From NCBI GenBank assembly GCA_965226755.1, contig CBDDDT010000003.1, positions 2,108,001-2,172,000 on the forward strand: a DNA stretch of 64,000 nt. The letters are read 5' to 3'. Each line of letters begins with the position of its first letter. The stretch's first letter is position 1. This stretch comes from Bog-113 sp965226755 (GTDB taxonomy: Bacteria > Acidobacteriota > Terriglobia > Bryobacterales > Bryobacteraceae). The notes under the pieces were generated by a model. It searched no databases and was not told the DNA's origin. It was given only the letters and a program-made list of their open reading frames with translations. A program made the position numbers and the translations under genes. Shown here in pieces: positions 26,787 through 35,039 of the stretch.

Positions 26787-28210
26787 CAGGCATGCCGGGG
26801 TTTATTCTCCGCGGGCTTTTCACCCCGACCCATTTTCTCCATCTCGTTGAAGTAAACCCGGCGCTCCTGGTCGAGAGCAAGATTAGCCAGTATGACTCCG
26901 GTGGAATCAGCCAGACCAACCTCCACGTCCGCCTTGGGGCGTTTGCCATCCCGGCAGTTGTTAAAAAAGCTCTCCAACTCTATGTCGACCGGGTTGCGGG
27001 GTTCCTCGGGCGTGGCGATGCCTTTGGTGTAGAGCCACCTGCGCCCGAACTTCAACTCTCGATCCACAAAGCTGTCGCTCGGCCCGACCTCATCGCGGTA
27101 CATCATAATCGGGAACCCTTTCTGTGCTCCCGCCGCAACCATGGTCGCTCCGGCCTGCCATTTCTTTTCGCCGGAACCAGCCGCTGTTACGTGCGGTTGC
27201 GCGGGTTCACGGAACCACACGGCCAGCGCGGGGTGGGTGTCGTCTCCCACCGTGATTTCCACGCTGCCTTCGGTTCCCATGATGACCTCGCCGAACTCCG
27301 TTCTTGTCGAATTAAACATCGGCACATGTGAATTCGTGCTGATATATGTACCGATGAACTTCTGTGCTTTCGGGTAGCGAAAAATTAGCTGGATGTTGTC
27401 GTTGATATCCCGTCCGTCGAAGATGTAATCGTGACCCCCGACGCCCACCATGTACTCCGGAGTCGACCCGAACATCCAGTCCGCCACATCCATCTGGTGC
27501 GAAGCCAGCTCGGCGGCCATTCCGCCGGAGTAATCCCGGTATAGCCGCCAATTGGCCATTTTTTGGACATCCGGATCCGGGTTCGGCTTCATCTTCCACC
27601 CTGGGTTGCGATGCCATTGAGCCTGTATGTGGGTGACGTTCCCAAGGACGCCCTTGTCGATCATCTCTTTCACTGTCTGGTAGAAGACGCTATACCGGCG
27701 TTGTAACCCGACCTGGAGAGTCTGTTTAGGATGATCAGTCGCGAGCGCCCGGAGCGCGTGAACCTCCTCCGGCTTGAAGACCATGCTCTTCTCGCAGAAG
27801 GTATGCTTGCCTGCCAATAGCGAATCGCGCGTCACCGGGAAATGCACGAATAGGGGGGTCGCGATGATCACCGCGTCAATGTCTTTACGCGCCAGGAGTT
27901 CGCGGTAATCCTTGAATTTCGCGGGATTGCCGCCGATCGTCTCCGCGCCGCGGTCAAGCGCGTTCTGATTGATGTCGCACACCGCGACGCAGTGCCCATT
28001 ATCGATTCCCTTCAGATGTTTCAGCAGGTAAGAGCCGCGGCTTCCTGTTCCGATTAAACCGAAGGAAACCTGATCGTTCGCCGCCTTCACCGTCTGAATC
28101 GCAGGAGCGCGCTCGACATCCGCCGCGAGTGCTTCAGCCGCGAAGGCGGCTCCGGCGGCGGCGCCTCCCAGTTTCATCGCCGTGCGGCGCGTGATGGATT
28201 GATCGTCCAT
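26786..28210 (-). CDS. Tat-exported Gfo/Idh/MocA-family oxidoreductase
   Basis: A 474-residue NAD(P)-binding oxidoreductase with a twin-arginine signal (TRRTAMKLGGAAAGAAFAA). After it, FGLIGTGSRGSYLLKHL is the Rossmann motif, with VCDIN for the cofactor ribose and the EKS motif in HTFCEKSMVFKPEE carrying the conserved Lys neighbourhood. ATG 28210 is spaced correctly from AGAGGA; ATG 28216 is the alternative. Such exported enzymes are numerous in Acidobacteriota and Planctomycetota and probably act on sugars or cyclitols in the periplasm. The histidine kinase follows with a one-base overlap. Confidence 0.86.
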   Translation of the reverse strand: MDDQSITRRTAMKLGGAAAGAAFAAEALAADVERAPAIQTVKAANDQVSFGLIGTGSRGSYLLKHLKGIDNGHCVAVCDINQNALDRGAETIGGNPAKFKDYRELLARKDIDAVIIATPLFVHFPVTRDSLLAGKHTFCEKSMVFKPEEVHALRALATDHPKQTLQVGLQRRYSVFYQTVKEMIDKGVLGNVTHIQAQWHRNPGWKMKPNPDPDVQKMANWRLYRDYSGGMAAELASHQMDVADWMFGSTPEYMVGVGGHDYIFDGRDINDNIQLIFRYPKAQKFIGTYISTNSHVPMFNSTRTEFGEVIMGTEGSVEITVGDDTHPALAVWFREPAQPHVTAAGSGEKKWQAGATMVAAGAQKGFPIMMYRDEVGPSDSFVDRELKFGRRWLYTKGIATPEEPRNPVDIELESFFNNCRDGKRPKADVEVGLADSTGVILANLALDQERRVYFNEMEKMGRGEKPAENKPRHA

Positions 28211-28289
28211 GGACATCTTCCTCTAAGAGTAGCGCTCCAGCAACGTGCTGTATCCCAGTTGATTCCCATATAGTAGTCTCGATTCAGAG

Positions 28290-29012
28290 ATGCGCCAAGT
28301 GTGTGCCCGGACCAACACCGGGAAAGTGCGGTCGAATAACGAGGACTTTTTCTTAACCGATCCCGCCATGGGTCTGTACCTGCTCGCCGATGGGATGGGT
28401 GGCGCCCGGGCCGGCGAACGCGCATCGCAACTCGCTGTTGAAACCGTAGCGCACGTGTTTGGAGCAAAAGACACCCGCGACGCCGCCGCGCTCCTCGATG
28501 CCGTCGAAAAGGCCAACCAACGGATTCTGGACGAAGCGCGCGTTGATCCGAACCTCCAAGGAATGGGCACCACGCTCGTCGCTGCTCTGGATCTTGGCGA
28601 CAGCTTCGCCATAGCGAGCGTAGGAGACAGCCGCGCTTACCTCTGCGATCACGCCGGGCTTCGCGCTATTACGGAGGACCAGACATGGGTACAGGAGGTG
28701 GGTCGCCCGCTCGGCCTGGATGAGGCGGCGTTGAGCCGTCATCCCATGCGCCACGTGCTCACCATGGCGCTCGGCGTGGGCGAAACCCTCGATATTCGCT
28801 ACTACAAAGTTCTCGCCGAACCCGGCGCGCTGCTGCTCTTGTCGAGCGACGGGTTACATGGCGTGATCCCGAACGCGGCCATTGAGACGATTCTTCGAGA
28901 GGACGGCCCGGGCGCCGCCACTCTCGAGGAGAAGTGCTCTTCCTTAATTCAGGCCGCTCGCCAGGCAGGCGGTCCGGACAATATCACAGCCATCCTCATC
29001 CGCTTCTCCTGA
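28290..29012 (+). CDS. PP2C-type protein serine/threonine phosphatase
   Basis: A 240-residue Stp1/PrpC-like metal-dependent phosphatase. Conserved metal-binding Asp residues are in RSNNEDFF, LADGMGG, SVGDSRAYL, SSDGLHGV and GGPDNITAILI. No membrane or regulatory domain is attached, so it likely opposes Ser/Thr kinases in the cytoplasm, but no kinase is encoded nearby. It is first in a row of four overlapping genes (28290-31736), the other three encoding exported proteins of unknown function. Confidence 0.9.
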   Translation: MRQVCARTNTGKVRSNNEDFFLTDPAMGLYLLADGMGGARAGERASQLAVETVAHVFGAKDTRDAAALLDAVEKANQRILDEARVDPNLQGMGTTLVAALDLGDSFAIASVGDSRAYLCDHAGLRAITEDQTWVQEVGRPLGLDEAALSRHPMRHVLTMALGVGETLDIRYYKVLAEPGALLLLSSDGLHGVIPNAAIETILREDGPGAATLEEKCSSLIQAARQAGGPDNITAILIRFS

Positions 29013-29581
29013 TTGCGTTCCTGCTGCTCCTCCCTGCCTTTCCCGCATGCGCTCAATCCGGTCTTCTGGAGGCCCACATTCTCGAAGGCGATGGACAGGT
29101 CAGCATTCCCGGCAGCCGCCTTCCGCGGCCTTTGATCGTGGAGGTGACCGACGAAACCGGCACCCGTGTCGAGGACGCCATAGTCAGCTTCCGCCTGCCT
29201 GAAGACGGAATCACCGGCACGTTTCGCAATGGCTTGAAGACCGATATCCTGCGGACCGATTCCGAGGGCCGGGTCGCTCTCCGGGGTCTGCTCGCCGGAG
29301 GTCTGGCTGGTCAGTTTCAGGTGCATCTCACCATCGCCAAGGGCCAGGCCCGCGCCGGAGCTATCTCCACTCAGTTCATCGCCCCGCAACTCGGAACGCG
29401 CTCGCGGCTAATAGCAGGCATACCTAGACCGCACGGCCGGATCCTCGAAATCGGCGTACTGGTTCTGGCCGTCGCGGTAGCGGGTTACGCGAAGGAAAGA
29501 ACTTCCCTTGGAGCGGCCACGCAGACGGTCGCCGCGCCGCCCACCATTGGTCCACCCACGGTGACGATAGGAAAACCTTGA
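28934..29581 (+). CDS. Exported Ig-like domain protein, C-terminal membrane anchor
   Basis: A protein of up to 215 residues. GTG 28934 lies 79 nt inside the phosphatase gene and has GAGGAGAA just before it. The hydrophobic signal (LLLIAFLLLLPAFPACAQ) begins right at the phosphatase stop, so an alternative start at CTG 29009 or ATT 29012 is also possible. The mature part has an Ig-like/carboxypeptidase-regulatory style domain (PLIVEVTDETGTRVEDAIVSF). One C-terminal transmembrane helix (EIGVLVLAVAVAGYA) is followed by a short Thr/Pro-rich tail. The function is unknown. Its stop overlaps the next TTG start as TTGA. Confidence 0.65.
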   Translation: MLFLNSGRSPGRRSGQYHSHPHPLLLIAFLLLLPAFPACAQSGLLEAHILEGDGQVSIPGSRLPRPLIVEVTDETGTRVEDAIVSFRLPEDGITGTFRNGLKTDILRTDSEGRVALRGLLAGGLAGQFQVHLTIAKGQARAGAISTQFIAPQLGTRSRLIAGIPRPHGRILEIGVLVLAVAVAGYAKERTSLGAATQTVAAPPTIGPPTVTIGKP

Positions 29582-30390
29582 CGAAATCAACCTGGCTGCG
29601 GATCGTCCTTTTCGGAATCCCCGCAGCGCTTTTTGCCCAGACCCTCGCCACCCCGATCGCCGGAGTCGTGCTCGACGACGCCGGACGGCTCCTCGCTGTT
29701 CCCGGCGTTCTCAGCACGATCTTACCGGGGCAACCGATCGCGCTTCCCCAGCAAGAGGCGGCCTCGCCGGTGGTTAGCGTCTCCTACGCGGGCAGCAGCA
29801 TCGTGGTCAAGCTGGCTCGAAAAGTCATCTCGTTTGATCTTACCGGCGCCGCGCTGTTCGAACAGGACGCTCCAGCGGGCCCGGCCCTGTTCTCTTTTGC
29901 GCTCGATGGCGCCCTGCAGTGGATCTGTTTTCCCGACGCTAATCTGCTCCAGAACTATCCCTTCACAACCTCCGTAGGCATGTCTGGGTTCGCCGGCCTG
30001 CCCGTCGCGCTGGGCCCGTCCGGAACGCAATCCCTTTCCGTTCTGGTCTGGAAAGACGGTCAGCTTTGGTCCGAAACCATTTCGACAAACACGCTCGCGA
30101 TCACTGGCCAGCAGCCCCTGGCAGGCGCCGCACCGGGACTATTCTTCGAAGGCGGATGGCTCTCAGCCGGAAACAACGGGCTGATCTGGCAATCCACAAC
30201 ATCATCGATTCCGCCCCGCACGATCGCCCTGTCCGAAGCCGTCACCACCCTGCAGGCCGCTGCTCCGCATCTGGTCGCCGTCAACGGACACCTACTTGTC
30301 AACGCTGACTTACAAATCCTCGAAATTCCAAGCAACCGCAGCGCACGTCCTAAAGGGAACGTCTTGCCTCCTCAGGAGAATCGGCGTTGA
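29578..30390 (+). CDS. Exported beta-propeller-like protein of unknown function
   Basis: A 270-residue exported protein translated from TTG 29578, which overlaps the previous stop as TTGA. The signal peptide is WLRIVLFGIPAALFAQ. The mature part has repeated strand patterns (GVVLDDAGRLLAVPGV, SVSYAGSSIVVKLARKVISFDL, ALFSFALDGALQWICF) that look like an incomplete beta-propeller. I do not recognise the family. Its stop again overlaps the following TTG start. Confidence 0.65.
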   Translation: MTKSTWLRIVLFGIPAALFAQTLATPIAGVVLDDAGRLLAVPGVLSTILPGQPIALPQQEAASPVVSVSYAGSSIVVKLARKVISFDLTGAALFEQDAPAGPALFSFALDGALQWICFPDANLLQNYPFTTSVGMSGFAGLPVALGPSGTQSLSVLVWKDGQLWSETISTNTLAITGQQPLAGAAPGLFFEGGWLSAGNNGLIWQSTTSSIPPRTIALSEAVTTLQAAAPHLVAVNGHLLVNADLQILEIPSNRSARPKGNVLPPQENRR

Positions 30391-31736
30391 CCCGCCTCGT
30401 CCTATCGCTTTTGGCGATTTCAGGCATCTGCGCCGGACAAATTGTCGTGCGCAACCACGCCTCTGGAGCACCGGTCGTAGCGCCCGCGGTCTTGCCCGAC
30501 GTTGCCGTGAACGATTACGAAGATCAACTCTTCGACGTCGTGAATACTGGCGCCGCGTCAGCTACGGTTGAAAGCGCCGTCACCACGGGCCTTTTCTACT
30601 CGCTCTGTTGCAAGTCGGCTTTTGTCTTGGGGCCGGGCGAGTCGCAGACCCTGACGGTCCACTTTGCCCCCAAACAGACTGGGTACTTCACGGGATCGCT
30701 GCAAATAGACAGCCTGATCGTGCTGCTCTTCGCTCGCTCCTTGCCGGCGGCATCACTGTTCGTGCAGACGGCTTCCGGTCTCATCCAGGCCCATTCGGGA
30801 GTTCCGCTAAACCTGGTGCTCGATGCGACGTTCACCGGGCAGATCCCCTGCCTTCTTGAAAATAACTTCAGCGGTCCGGTGACTATCTCTGTTCTCTCGG
30901 TTTCGGGTGACTGGGCCCTCGCTGGCGGACCCGTTCTTCCCGATGTCCTTCAACCGGGCGAGCAGGCGAGTTTTGCACTAACGCGAGTTTCTCCAGCCGC
31001 GGGGACGACATTAGCTGGGACGGTGATTGTAAACCAATGGCCCTATGCCATCGGCGGGCACCCGCCCATGCCGAACATTCACCTGAACATTCCCGATTCT
31101 CTTCTGAGCAGCAATCAGCAAACCGCCCTCTCCATCAATTTTGATCCAGCGCCGACAACCTCCATTTCAGGTACGGTGAACCTAAGCTTCGAGGCCGCAG
31201 GCTCCTCACTGCTCATCGACCCGGCAATCGTTTTTACATCGACGGGGACAACGACAGCTCCCTTCACGAGCATCCCCGGGCAGAGCGCCGCCGCCTTTGG
31301 GACGAGTTCCTCGCTCACTTTCCAGACAGGCACAACCGCGGGAACCTTGCATATCCAGGCAGAGTGGGGGTACTCAGAAGATCAGATCGATATCCAACTC
31401 CAAGCATCGCCTGTCGTGATAGAAGCTATCGTGGCCACTCGCGCGGCGAACACGCTGGATGTAACGGTTACGGGCTACGACAACACGCGCACAGCTGGTC
31501 GGCTTAGCTTCTCTTTCTTTGATTCACAGGGCGCATTCATCGGAACTCCGATTACGGCTGACTTCACGGAGTTGTTCAGCAGCTTCTTTTTTCAAGCGGA
31601 TTACAACTCAGGAGGGATATTCAAGATGGACGCGCAGTTCCCGGTCACCGGAGGAGCCAACAACGTGAATGCGGTCCAGGTGGATTTGATGAACAGCGCC
31701 GGGGACGCCCAATCGAGCGTCACCCGCTTCAATTAG
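30387..31736 (+). CDS. Exported ASH/Hydin-like Ig-fold protein
   Basis: A 449-residue protein starting at TTG 30387, with ribosome site AGGAGAA 6 nt upstream and a signal peptide (LVLSLLAISGICAG). The region around residues 45-110 (FDVVNTGAASATVESAV...FVLGPGESQTLTVHFAPKQTGYFTGSLQI) is typical of ASH/Hydin or choice-of-anchor Ig-like domains, and the rest is made of further beta-sandwich strands. It is the last gene of the coupled row after the PP2C phosphatase. A cell-surface or periplasmic structural role is a guess. Confidence 0.68.
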   Translation: MTRLVLSLLAISGICAGQIVVRNHASGAPVVAPAVLPDVAVNDYEDQLFDVVNTGAASATVESAVTTGLFYSLCCKSAFVLGPGESQTLTVHFAPKQTGYFTGSLQIDSLIVLLFARSLPAASLFVQTASGLIQAHSGVPLNLVLDATFTGQIPCLLENNFSGPVTISVLSVSGDWALAGGPVLPDVLQPGEQASFALTRVSPAAGTTLAGTVIVNQWPYAIGGHPPMPNIHLNIPDSLLSSNQQTALSINFDPAPTTSISGTVNLSFEAAGSSLLIDPAIVFTSTGTTTAPFTSIPGQSAAAFGTSSSLTFQTGTTAGTLHIQAEWGYSEDQIDIQLQASPVVIEAIVATRAANTLDVTVTGYDNTRTAGRLSFSFFDSQGAFIGTPITADFTELFSSFFFQADYNSGGIFKMDAQFPVTGGANNVNAVQVDLMNSAGDAQSSVTRFN

Positions 31737-31761
31737 AACGCGGCAAGAAGAGCGGAGGGTC

Positions 31762-32439
31762 TTAGGCGGCTGTACGCAGCCATTCCTTCATCGCGTCGCG
31801 ATAAAGCATGATGCCTTTTCGCGAATAACGTAAATACCCTTGCCGCCGGAAATGATTCATATAGTGTGTGACGATCTCGCGCGACGTGCCCACATATTGG
31901 GAAAGCAACTCGTGGGTGAAGGGAATCATCTGAACCGAACCGTCATCCGATGCGGTGCCAAGCCGCTCAGAAAAGCGGATCAAAGTTCGGGCCAACCGGC
32001 GCGCGATGTTGTCCACCGAGAAACTCTCGATTCGGTGTCCGAAATCCATCGACCGCTGAACCAGCAATTGCATTAACGCGATCGCCAGCTTTGGCCGCTT
32101 CATCAAGATGTCTTCAATGTCATTTGTCGTCCAGGTCATCACCTTCACGTTTTCAAGGGCGACGGAGATCTCCGATCGCCGTGACAAACTTAAGAACGCG
32201 GATTCCCCGAAGAACTCGTCGGGTTGGTAGATATCCACGACGACTTGGCGTCCATCCTCCGCCAAACGGGACACTTTAACCTTTCCGGCAATGACCAGAT
32301 AGAGGTTATTCGAGGGTTGGTCTTGATTGTAGATCGTCTGACCCTTTTTGAAGGCCAGGATCGTTGAGCACGGGAGATGTGCCAGGGGATCTTCGAGGTC
32401 TCTCTGAGGAACGGGAACTTGGGTAGGTTGAGTTGCCAT
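31762..32439 (-). CDS. Crp/Fnr-family transcriptional regulator
   Basis: A 225-residue regulator with an N-terminal cyclic-nucleotide-binding fold (FKKGQTIYNQDQPSNNLYLVIAGKVKV...YQPDEFFGESAFLSLSRRSEISV). A C-terminal winged helix includes FTHELLSQYVGTSREIVTHYMNHFRRQG, the recognition-helix region. No N-terminal cysteine cluster is seen, so it is not an oxygen-sensing FNR. The effector is unknown. A hairpin with a T-run lies just upstream on the opposite strand. Confidence 0.88.
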   Translation of the reverse strand: MATQPTQVPVPQRDLEDPLAHLPCSTILAFKKGQTIYNQDQPSNNLYLVIAGKVKVSRLAEDGRQVVVDIYQPDEFFGESAFLSLSRRSEISVALENVKVMTWTTNDIEDILMKRPKLAIALMQLLVQRSMDFGHRIESFSVDNIARRLARTLIRFSERLGTASDDGSVQMIPFTHELLSQYVGTSREIVTHYMNHFRRQGYLRYSRKGIMLYRDAMKEWLRTAA

Positions 32440-32472
32440 TGCAGTCTCCGGAAAGTATCAATGCTAACACTT

Positions 32473-32497
32473 CCGGCGTCTTGCCGCCGGTTTTTTT
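32473..32497 (+). terminator. Intrinsic terminator-like hairpin, plus strand
   Basis: CCGGCG (32473-32478) and CGCCGG (32485-32490) can pair around a 6-nt loop, followed directly by seven T residues. It points in the plus direction although the gene next to it (the Crp/Fnr regulator) reads the other way. It could block antisense read-through before the gene at 32700. Confidence 0.55.
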
Positions 32498-32699
32498 GAA
32501 AATTGTACGCGTATACCGAGTTGCAAATTCAGTGCCATTCGATACGCCTGCATCGCTACTGCTACGGCGTAATCCTTACCTGACGAGGGAAACGTCACGT
32601 CAAATCGACGCTCTTTTCGCGCTTGTCCCCAGCCTCAACCCGTAAAACCCGTCAAAACCGCTGCCTTGTCCAACAGAATTCATCTGCTAGGCTGTGCGA

Positions 32700-35027
32700 A
32701 TGAAGGCTACGGCGGCTCTTCTGGTCACCATCGCTGTCGCCGCCCTGCTGTTTGCAGGATTTCAGCCTCCGGCTGGAGAGCGCCCCGCCATCCGCGGTGA
32801 GCACGGGTCCGCCGTTCTGCCGGGAGGACGAGTCGTTCAGCCCCTGGGGCTCCAGTTTCCCACCGGCCCCGGACCCTGCGGAATGGCCGTAAGCTCAAAC
32901 GGTCAAACCATAATCACGGCAAATCTCGGGCCCGAGCGGGCGTCGCTGACTGTCATCGAGGAGACGTCTCAGGACCAATGGACCCTTCACAATGTGTTCA
33001 CGACTTCGCCCGCCAACCCTACTAGCGACTTCCACTCGCTGTCTACCGGGATCGTCTTCGCAGGCAAAAGAGAGCTCTGGTTGTCAGAAGGCGCTTCGGG
33101 GCGCGTGCGTCTGGTCGACACCGGGACGGGCGAGAAAAAGAGAATACTGGACCTGAACGGCGCGGGTACTACAAACAGCTTCTCCGCTGGCTTGGCGTTC
33201 GATCCGGCGCGCGGCATCCTTTACGTCCTGGATACCGCGCACTCCCGCGTCGTGATCTTCGACATTCATCGCAACAGACAGATCGCTTCGATTGCAGCGG
33301 GAGTCTCGTCTGGCTCCATAAGTCTCTCGCCGGATGCGCGCAGCCTCTGGATTGGCGCGTTCGGCTCGCTCTCGGATGACAGCTCTTCTTCGGGCTCGGG
33401 AACCGCCATGGTCTGCCACATCGATGTATCCCGTCCGGAAGCCCCGAAAATAATGGCTCGGACTGGGATCGGCACTGCATCCGCGCGGGAAGGCCTAGAC
33501 GGCGGCGCGCCGCCCGCGGTCCTCGCCACGTCGTCTGCCGTATATGTCGCGAACGCACGGGAGGACAGCATCGAAATTCTTGATCCGGTTTCCGGCGCGG
33601 TTCGCACCTCGATCCCCATTCGCATTCCAGGGCTGGAGCAACTGCGCGGCGTCCTTCCGCTCGGCTTGGCCTTGGATGAAACGCATGGCTGGCTGCTCGC
33701 CGCCGAAGCCGGCATCAACGCCATCGGGGTTATCGACATCAAAAGCAACACCGTCATCGCTCATCTGCCGGCGGGGTGGTTCCCCACAGCCATCGCCGTT
33801 CGTACTTTGGCCGGCGTAGACGGCCCGATGATCATCGTTGCCAATGCGAAAGGTCGCGGCGCAGGGCCTAGTTCGGTCATGGAACCCGATTCGACCGAAT
33901 TCGGCGGGGCCCCCGGTCGCGGCAGCGTTTCGCTCTTCCCTCTGCCATCCCGGGCAGACTTCCCGAAAAAAACCGGGCTAGTCTTGGCCGCTAACGGTTT
34001 TCTCCCAAGTTCAGATTCCTCAGCGGCTCACCCGAAGGTGCACCACGTCGTTTTGATCGTAAAGGAAGGGCGCAGCTTTGACGAAATTCTGGGCGACCTG
34101 AAGATCGGCGGACAGCAGGTCGCCGGCATCCCGCGCCTGGCGCGTTTCGGCTCGAACGGATACGCCAATGGAGGCAAGGGCCGCTTCAGTTTGCAACGCA
34201 TCAACATTACTCCCAACCAGCACGCGCTAGCTGAACAGTTCTCGTCCTCCGACAACTTCTACGCGGACTTCGACACCAGTCTGACAGGTCACAATTGGCT
34301 ATTCAGCGCCGACATGCCCGCCAATTTCCAAGCCTTTCCTGTACAAGAGCCGGAAGCCGTCCGCCTTCGGCGACATCTGGAACAGCACGGCATCTCCTTC
34401 GAGACCTTCGGGGGCGCCTTTCAAAAAACCAGCCCTCGGCCGCATCAGGCGTCCGGGAGCTATCCCGCCTTCGATATGAGCATCCCCGACCAGTACCGAG
34501 CCTCGGAACTGATCGCGGAGCTTGACGCCAAGTACGTTAAGACCGGACAACCCTTTCCGCAGCTTCTCATTCTTACTCTTCCGAATGACCGCACCGCGGA
34601 GCCCAGACCTGGTACCGGCTATCCGTATACGGCCTCTTACGTAGCCGATAACGACCTCGCATTAGGCAGAATCGTCGACTACCTCTCGCATTCCCCGTGG
34701 TGGCGCGAGATGGCGATCTTCGTCACTGAAGACCGTGCCGACGATGGGCGCGATCACATCGACGCTCACCGCACAATCCTGCTCGGGATCGGCCCTTATT
34801 TCAAAAGAGCCTATGTTTCGCACAAAAACGCCAGTTTCTCCGCCCTTCTGAAATCAATTTTTCAGCTCTTGGACGTGCCCCCGCTGGATCTGTTCGACGC
34901 CACCGCCGCGGATCTGAACACGATGTTCTCCGACCAGCCCGATTTCGCCCCGTACAAAGACCTGCCGGTAGATCCGCACTTGTTCGATCCTGAAGCCGCA
35001 AAACCTGCATCCCTTCTGAAACAATAA
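32700..35027 (+). CDS. Bifunctional YncE-type beta-propeller/phosphoesterase protein
   Basis: A 775-residue exported protein. After a signal (ATAALLVTIAVAALLFAG), residues about 40-420 form a YVTN/YncE beta-propeller (SAGLAFDPARGILYVLDTAH, TSSAVYVANAREDSIEILDP). Residues about 445-770 are an alkaline-phosphatase-superfamily phosphoesterase (VHHVVLIVKEGRSFDEILGDL, and AIFVTEDRADDGRDHIDAHR near the metal site). This two-part architecture is known in Acidobacteriota; the substrate is not. ATG 32700 is chosen over GTG 32694, two codons earlier. Confidence 0.85.
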   Translation: MKATAALLVTIAVAALLFAGFQPPAGERPAIRGEHGSAVLPGGRVVQPLGLQFPTGPGPCGMAVSSNGQTIITANLGPERASLTVIEETSQDQWTLHNVFTTSPANPTSDFHSLSTGIVFAGKRELWLSEGASGRVRLVDTGTGEKKRILDLNGAGTTNSFSAGLAFDPARGILYVLDTAHSRVVIFDIHRNRQIASIAAGVSSGSISLSPDARSLWIGAFGSLSDDSSSSGSGTAMVCHIDVSRPEAPKIMARTGIGTASAREGLDGGAPPAVLATSSAVYVANAREDSIEILDPVSGAVRTSIPIRIPGLEQLRGVLPLGLALDETHGWLLAAEAGINAIGVIDIKSNTVIAHLPAGWFPTAIAVRTLAGVDGPMIIVANAKGRGAGPSSVMEPDSTEFGGAPGRGSVSLFPLPSRADFPKKTGLVLAANGFLPSSDSSAAHPKVHHVVLIVKEGRSFDEILGDLKIGGQQVAGIPRLARFGSNGYANGGKGRFSLQRINITPNQHALAEQFSSSDNFYADFDTSLTGHNWLFSADMPANFQAFPVQEPEAVRLRRHLEQHGISFETFGGAFQKTSPRPHQASGSYPAFDMSIPDQYRASELIAELDAKYVKTGQPFPQLLILTLPNDRTAEPRPGTGYPYTASYVADNDLALGRIVDYLSHSPWWREMAIFVTEDRADDGRDHIDAHRTILLGIGPYFKRAYVSHKNASFSALLKSIFQLLDVPPLDLFDATAADLNTMFSDQPDFAPYKDLPVDPHLFDPEAAKPASLLKQ

Positions 35028-35039
35028 AGCTGAACTTCA

